Under the pieces are notes generated by a model. It searched no databases. It saw nothing but the letters and a program-made list of their open reading frames with translations, and was not told where the DNA came from. A DNA stretch of 5,917 nt from an uncultured Candidatus Saccharibacteria bacterium. Lineage in GTDB: Bacteria > Patescibacteriota > Saccharimonadia > Saccharimonadales > Saccharimonadaceae. Below are positions 4,384 to 5,917 of this stretch, in pieces. Location: positions 1 to 5,917 of the forward strand of contig CALIXX010000013.1 of assembly GCA_938046115.1 (NCBI GenBank), written 5' to 3'. The first letter of the stretch is position 1. Every line of letters starts with the position of its first letter. The translations under genes were made by a program, and so were the position numbers.

Positions 4384-5916
4384 CTACTCAGCACGGGACG
4401 CCACCGCAAAGCGCCGGCTCACACGCCACGCCCACCACCATTGCAGTATGGTTACTGGAATAATTATGGCAATGCCGGGCCAGAGCAGGAGCAGGTTTGG
4501 TGGGGTAAAGTCGAAGAATTGGCGGAGTGGGATGATGCCAAAGCTCACCACTGTCACGAGCAATACTGCGAGCATGTAGAGCGTGCGGGCAAGGTGAGCC
4601 CGCTTATCGAGCTGGATGCCAAGCATGCGGCCAGCCAAAAATACCAGATACACGCCGTAGAAGGTTGCTACCAGCACTGTCATCGTTGCTACCTCGCCAA
4701 GGCGATCTGGATAGAGTGTGCGGCCAAGCCAATACACACTAGCGACCGTTACTCCCGTGAGCACTGCAATTGGTGCCACTGCCAGCAGGGTATCGTGCCA
4801 GAAGCGTCGAGGGTCAATCCGGTGCCGCGGTGAGGGCGGGAAGAGCGTCCACATAATGGTCGGCATTGTCACAAGGAAGATATTCATAAAGGTAAGATGG
4901 CGCGGCGCATATGGGTACATAATGCCGAGAGTGAGGGTAATGGCCAGTAGCACGACACCATAGATAATCTTATGGAAGAAGAGCACGCCGATAAGCTCAA
5001 TGGCCTGCATGATGCGATTGCCTAGCTCCATTCCGAGGGGTAGAGACGTAAAGGAGTTGTTGAGCAGGATAATATCGGCAACGCGCCGGCTGGCTGGTGC
5101 ACCAGCATACATCGCGACGCCAAGATCGGCTCGCTTGAGCGCCAAGGCATCATTGACACCATCGCCCACCATGCCAGTAAACCGCCCTTGCTCTGAGAAG
5201 TGAGCGATGAGCCGTTCCTTTTGCTCGGGTAAGACGCGGGCGAAGATTGTGTGGGTATCGGCCGCCTGAGCAAAGGCTGCATCATCGAGCTGGGCAAGCT
5301 CTGCCCCGGTGATAGCTGCCTCAGGCTGATGGATCCCCGCCGCCTTCGCGATATAGCTGACTGTCCGCGGGTTATCTCCGCTAATGACGCGAATTGTTAC
5401 TCCTTGGCCTTGCAAAAATCGCACGGTATCGACCACGCCATGACGCAGGCTGTTGCGCAGGACAATTGCCCCCAACGGCTGGCCTGAGCCAGCGGTCAGC
5501 TGCTTGAGTGACCCGGTACTATCGGCAAAGCGGGCAAGCAGGAGGACACGTAGGCCGTCATTTGCCCAGGCGTCGAGCTGGGCTTGCTGAGCTGGCGAGA
5601 GTGGAGCAAGCCGCGCTACAAACTCTGATGCGCCTAGCATCAGCGTCTGCACTGAGCCAGCAATCTCGGCCCGCACTCCCGCCATTTTCCGGCTCGATGA
5701 GAACGCCATCACCTCCTGGATGTGGGCGGTGGGAGCCTGATGCGCAGCAAGAATTGCCTGGCCGGTGGCATTGCCACCACTGGTTTCGTGCGCAACCAGG
5801 GCAGCGTAGTGGGCGAGTTGTTCATCACTGGTCGATGTGTCGAACGACGCAGCGTGCTCGAAGATAACATCATCACTCGTCAAAGTGCCCGTCTTGTCCA
5901 CACAGAGCACACCAAG
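4384..5916 (-). CDS. P-type cation-transporting ATPase (P2-like, CtpE-related), 5'-truncated by window edge
   Basis: An ATP-driven ion pump of the inner membrane. The visible ~510 residues begin just before the phosphorylation motif DKTGTLT (aspartate codon 5896-5898). Then come FSSSRKMAGV of the nucleotide-binding domain, ISGDNPRTVSYIAKAAGI, FARVLPEQKERLI, and the hinge GDGVNDALALKRADLGVAM (GDGVND at 5149-5166). Six hydrophobic segments follow, corresponding to helices 5-10, including IGVLFFHKIIYGVVLL, NIFLVTMPTIMWTLF and a Trp-rich last helix. Six helices after the catalytic core rule out the P1B heavy-metal type, which has two. PRHLTFMNIFLVTMP resembles the CtpE-like group, where calcium is the reported substrate of the mycobacterial member; the substrate here is inference. 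The N-terminal helices 1-4 and actuator domain lie beyond the right edge. The GTG at 5910 is internal, since the frame continues to the edge. All visible catalytic motifs are intact. Confidence 0.93.
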   Translation of the reverse strand, partial: LGVLCVDKTGTLTSDDVIFEHAASFDTSTSDEQLAHYAALVAHETSGGNATGQAILAAHQAPTAHIQEVMAFSSSRKMAGVRAEIAGSVQTLMLGASEFVARLAPLSPAQQAQLDAWANDGLRVLLLARFADSTGSLKQLTAGSGQPLGAIVLRNSLRHGVVDTVRFLQGQGVTIRVISGDNPRTVSYIAKAAGIHQPEAAITGAELAQLDDAAFAQAADTHTIFARVLPEQKERLIAHFSEQGRFTGMVGDGVNDALALKRADLGVAMYAGAPASRRVADIILLNNSFTSLPLGMELGNRIMQAIELIGVLFFHKIIYGVVLLAITLTLGIMYPYAPRHLTFMNIFLVTMPTIMWTLFPPSPRHRIDPRRFWHDTLLAVAPIAVLTGVTVASVYWLGRTLYPDRLGEVATMTVLVATFYGVYLVFLAGRMLGIQLDKRAHLARTLYMLAVLLVTVVSFGIIPLRQFFDFTPPNLLLLWPGIAIIIPVTILQWWWAWRVSRRFAVASRAE

Positions 5917-5917
5917 C

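Noticed and set aside
4441..5867. Several plus-strand ORFs opposite the ATPase gene
   Set aside because: All are antisense shadows of a conserved protein-coding gene, with Arg/His/Cys-rich products.
2..5916. Possible UGA recoding, as no visible gene ends in TGA
   Set aside because: About 900 codons of the two conserved genes contain no in-frame TGA, which a Gly-UGA code would be expected to show; eight stops are too few to matter.

Overview
The window reads as part of a bacterial chromosome, most likely from the candidate phyla radiation, with Saccharibacteria (TM7) as my best guess. The guess rests on two things: the TrmA-type RNA methyltransferase at the left edge carries a serine/tryptophan-rich stretch where relatives have iron-sulfur cysteines, and it is followed by many small orphan genes beside a P2-like cation pump. 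This placement is recalled family knowledge, not a search result. The genetic code looks standard. All eight genes whose ends are visible stop at TAG (five) or TAA (three).

Layout: (1) 2-1183, plus strand, the 3' part of an RNA uracil-C5 methyltransferase gene. (2) 1252-2973, plus strand, three unrelated small genes: a four-helix membrane protein, an acidic soluble protein behind a strong promoter, and a membrane-anchored protein with four cysteines whose start codon sits directly after a TATAAT box, so its mRNA may be leaderless. (3) 2974-3020, a short convergent junction. (4) 3021-4298, minus strand, a cluster of small genes and gene debris. The proteins at 3347-3601 and 4032-4298 are diverged paralogs (about one third identical over 63 residues). 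The 430 bases between them hold two degenerate units spaced exactly 202 bases apart, each with a near-identical promoter and a decayed fragment resembling the start of the paralog, plus a plus-strand decayed copy of the 5' end of the membrane protein gene at 1252. (5) 4384-5916, minus strand, the C-terminal two thirds or so of a P-type ATPase with six membrane helices after the catalytic domain, best matching the CtpE-like P2 group.

The two outer genes are GC-richer and clearly conserved. The roughly 3.1 kb between them is AT-richer and made of small unrecognised genes, a duplicated family and pseudogene fragments, which looks like a fast-evolving accessory stretch. I see no integrase, transposase, CRISPR array, tRNA or rRNA. 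The main discovery here is the decaying paralog array with its conserved promoter. I cannot assign it a biochemical function.
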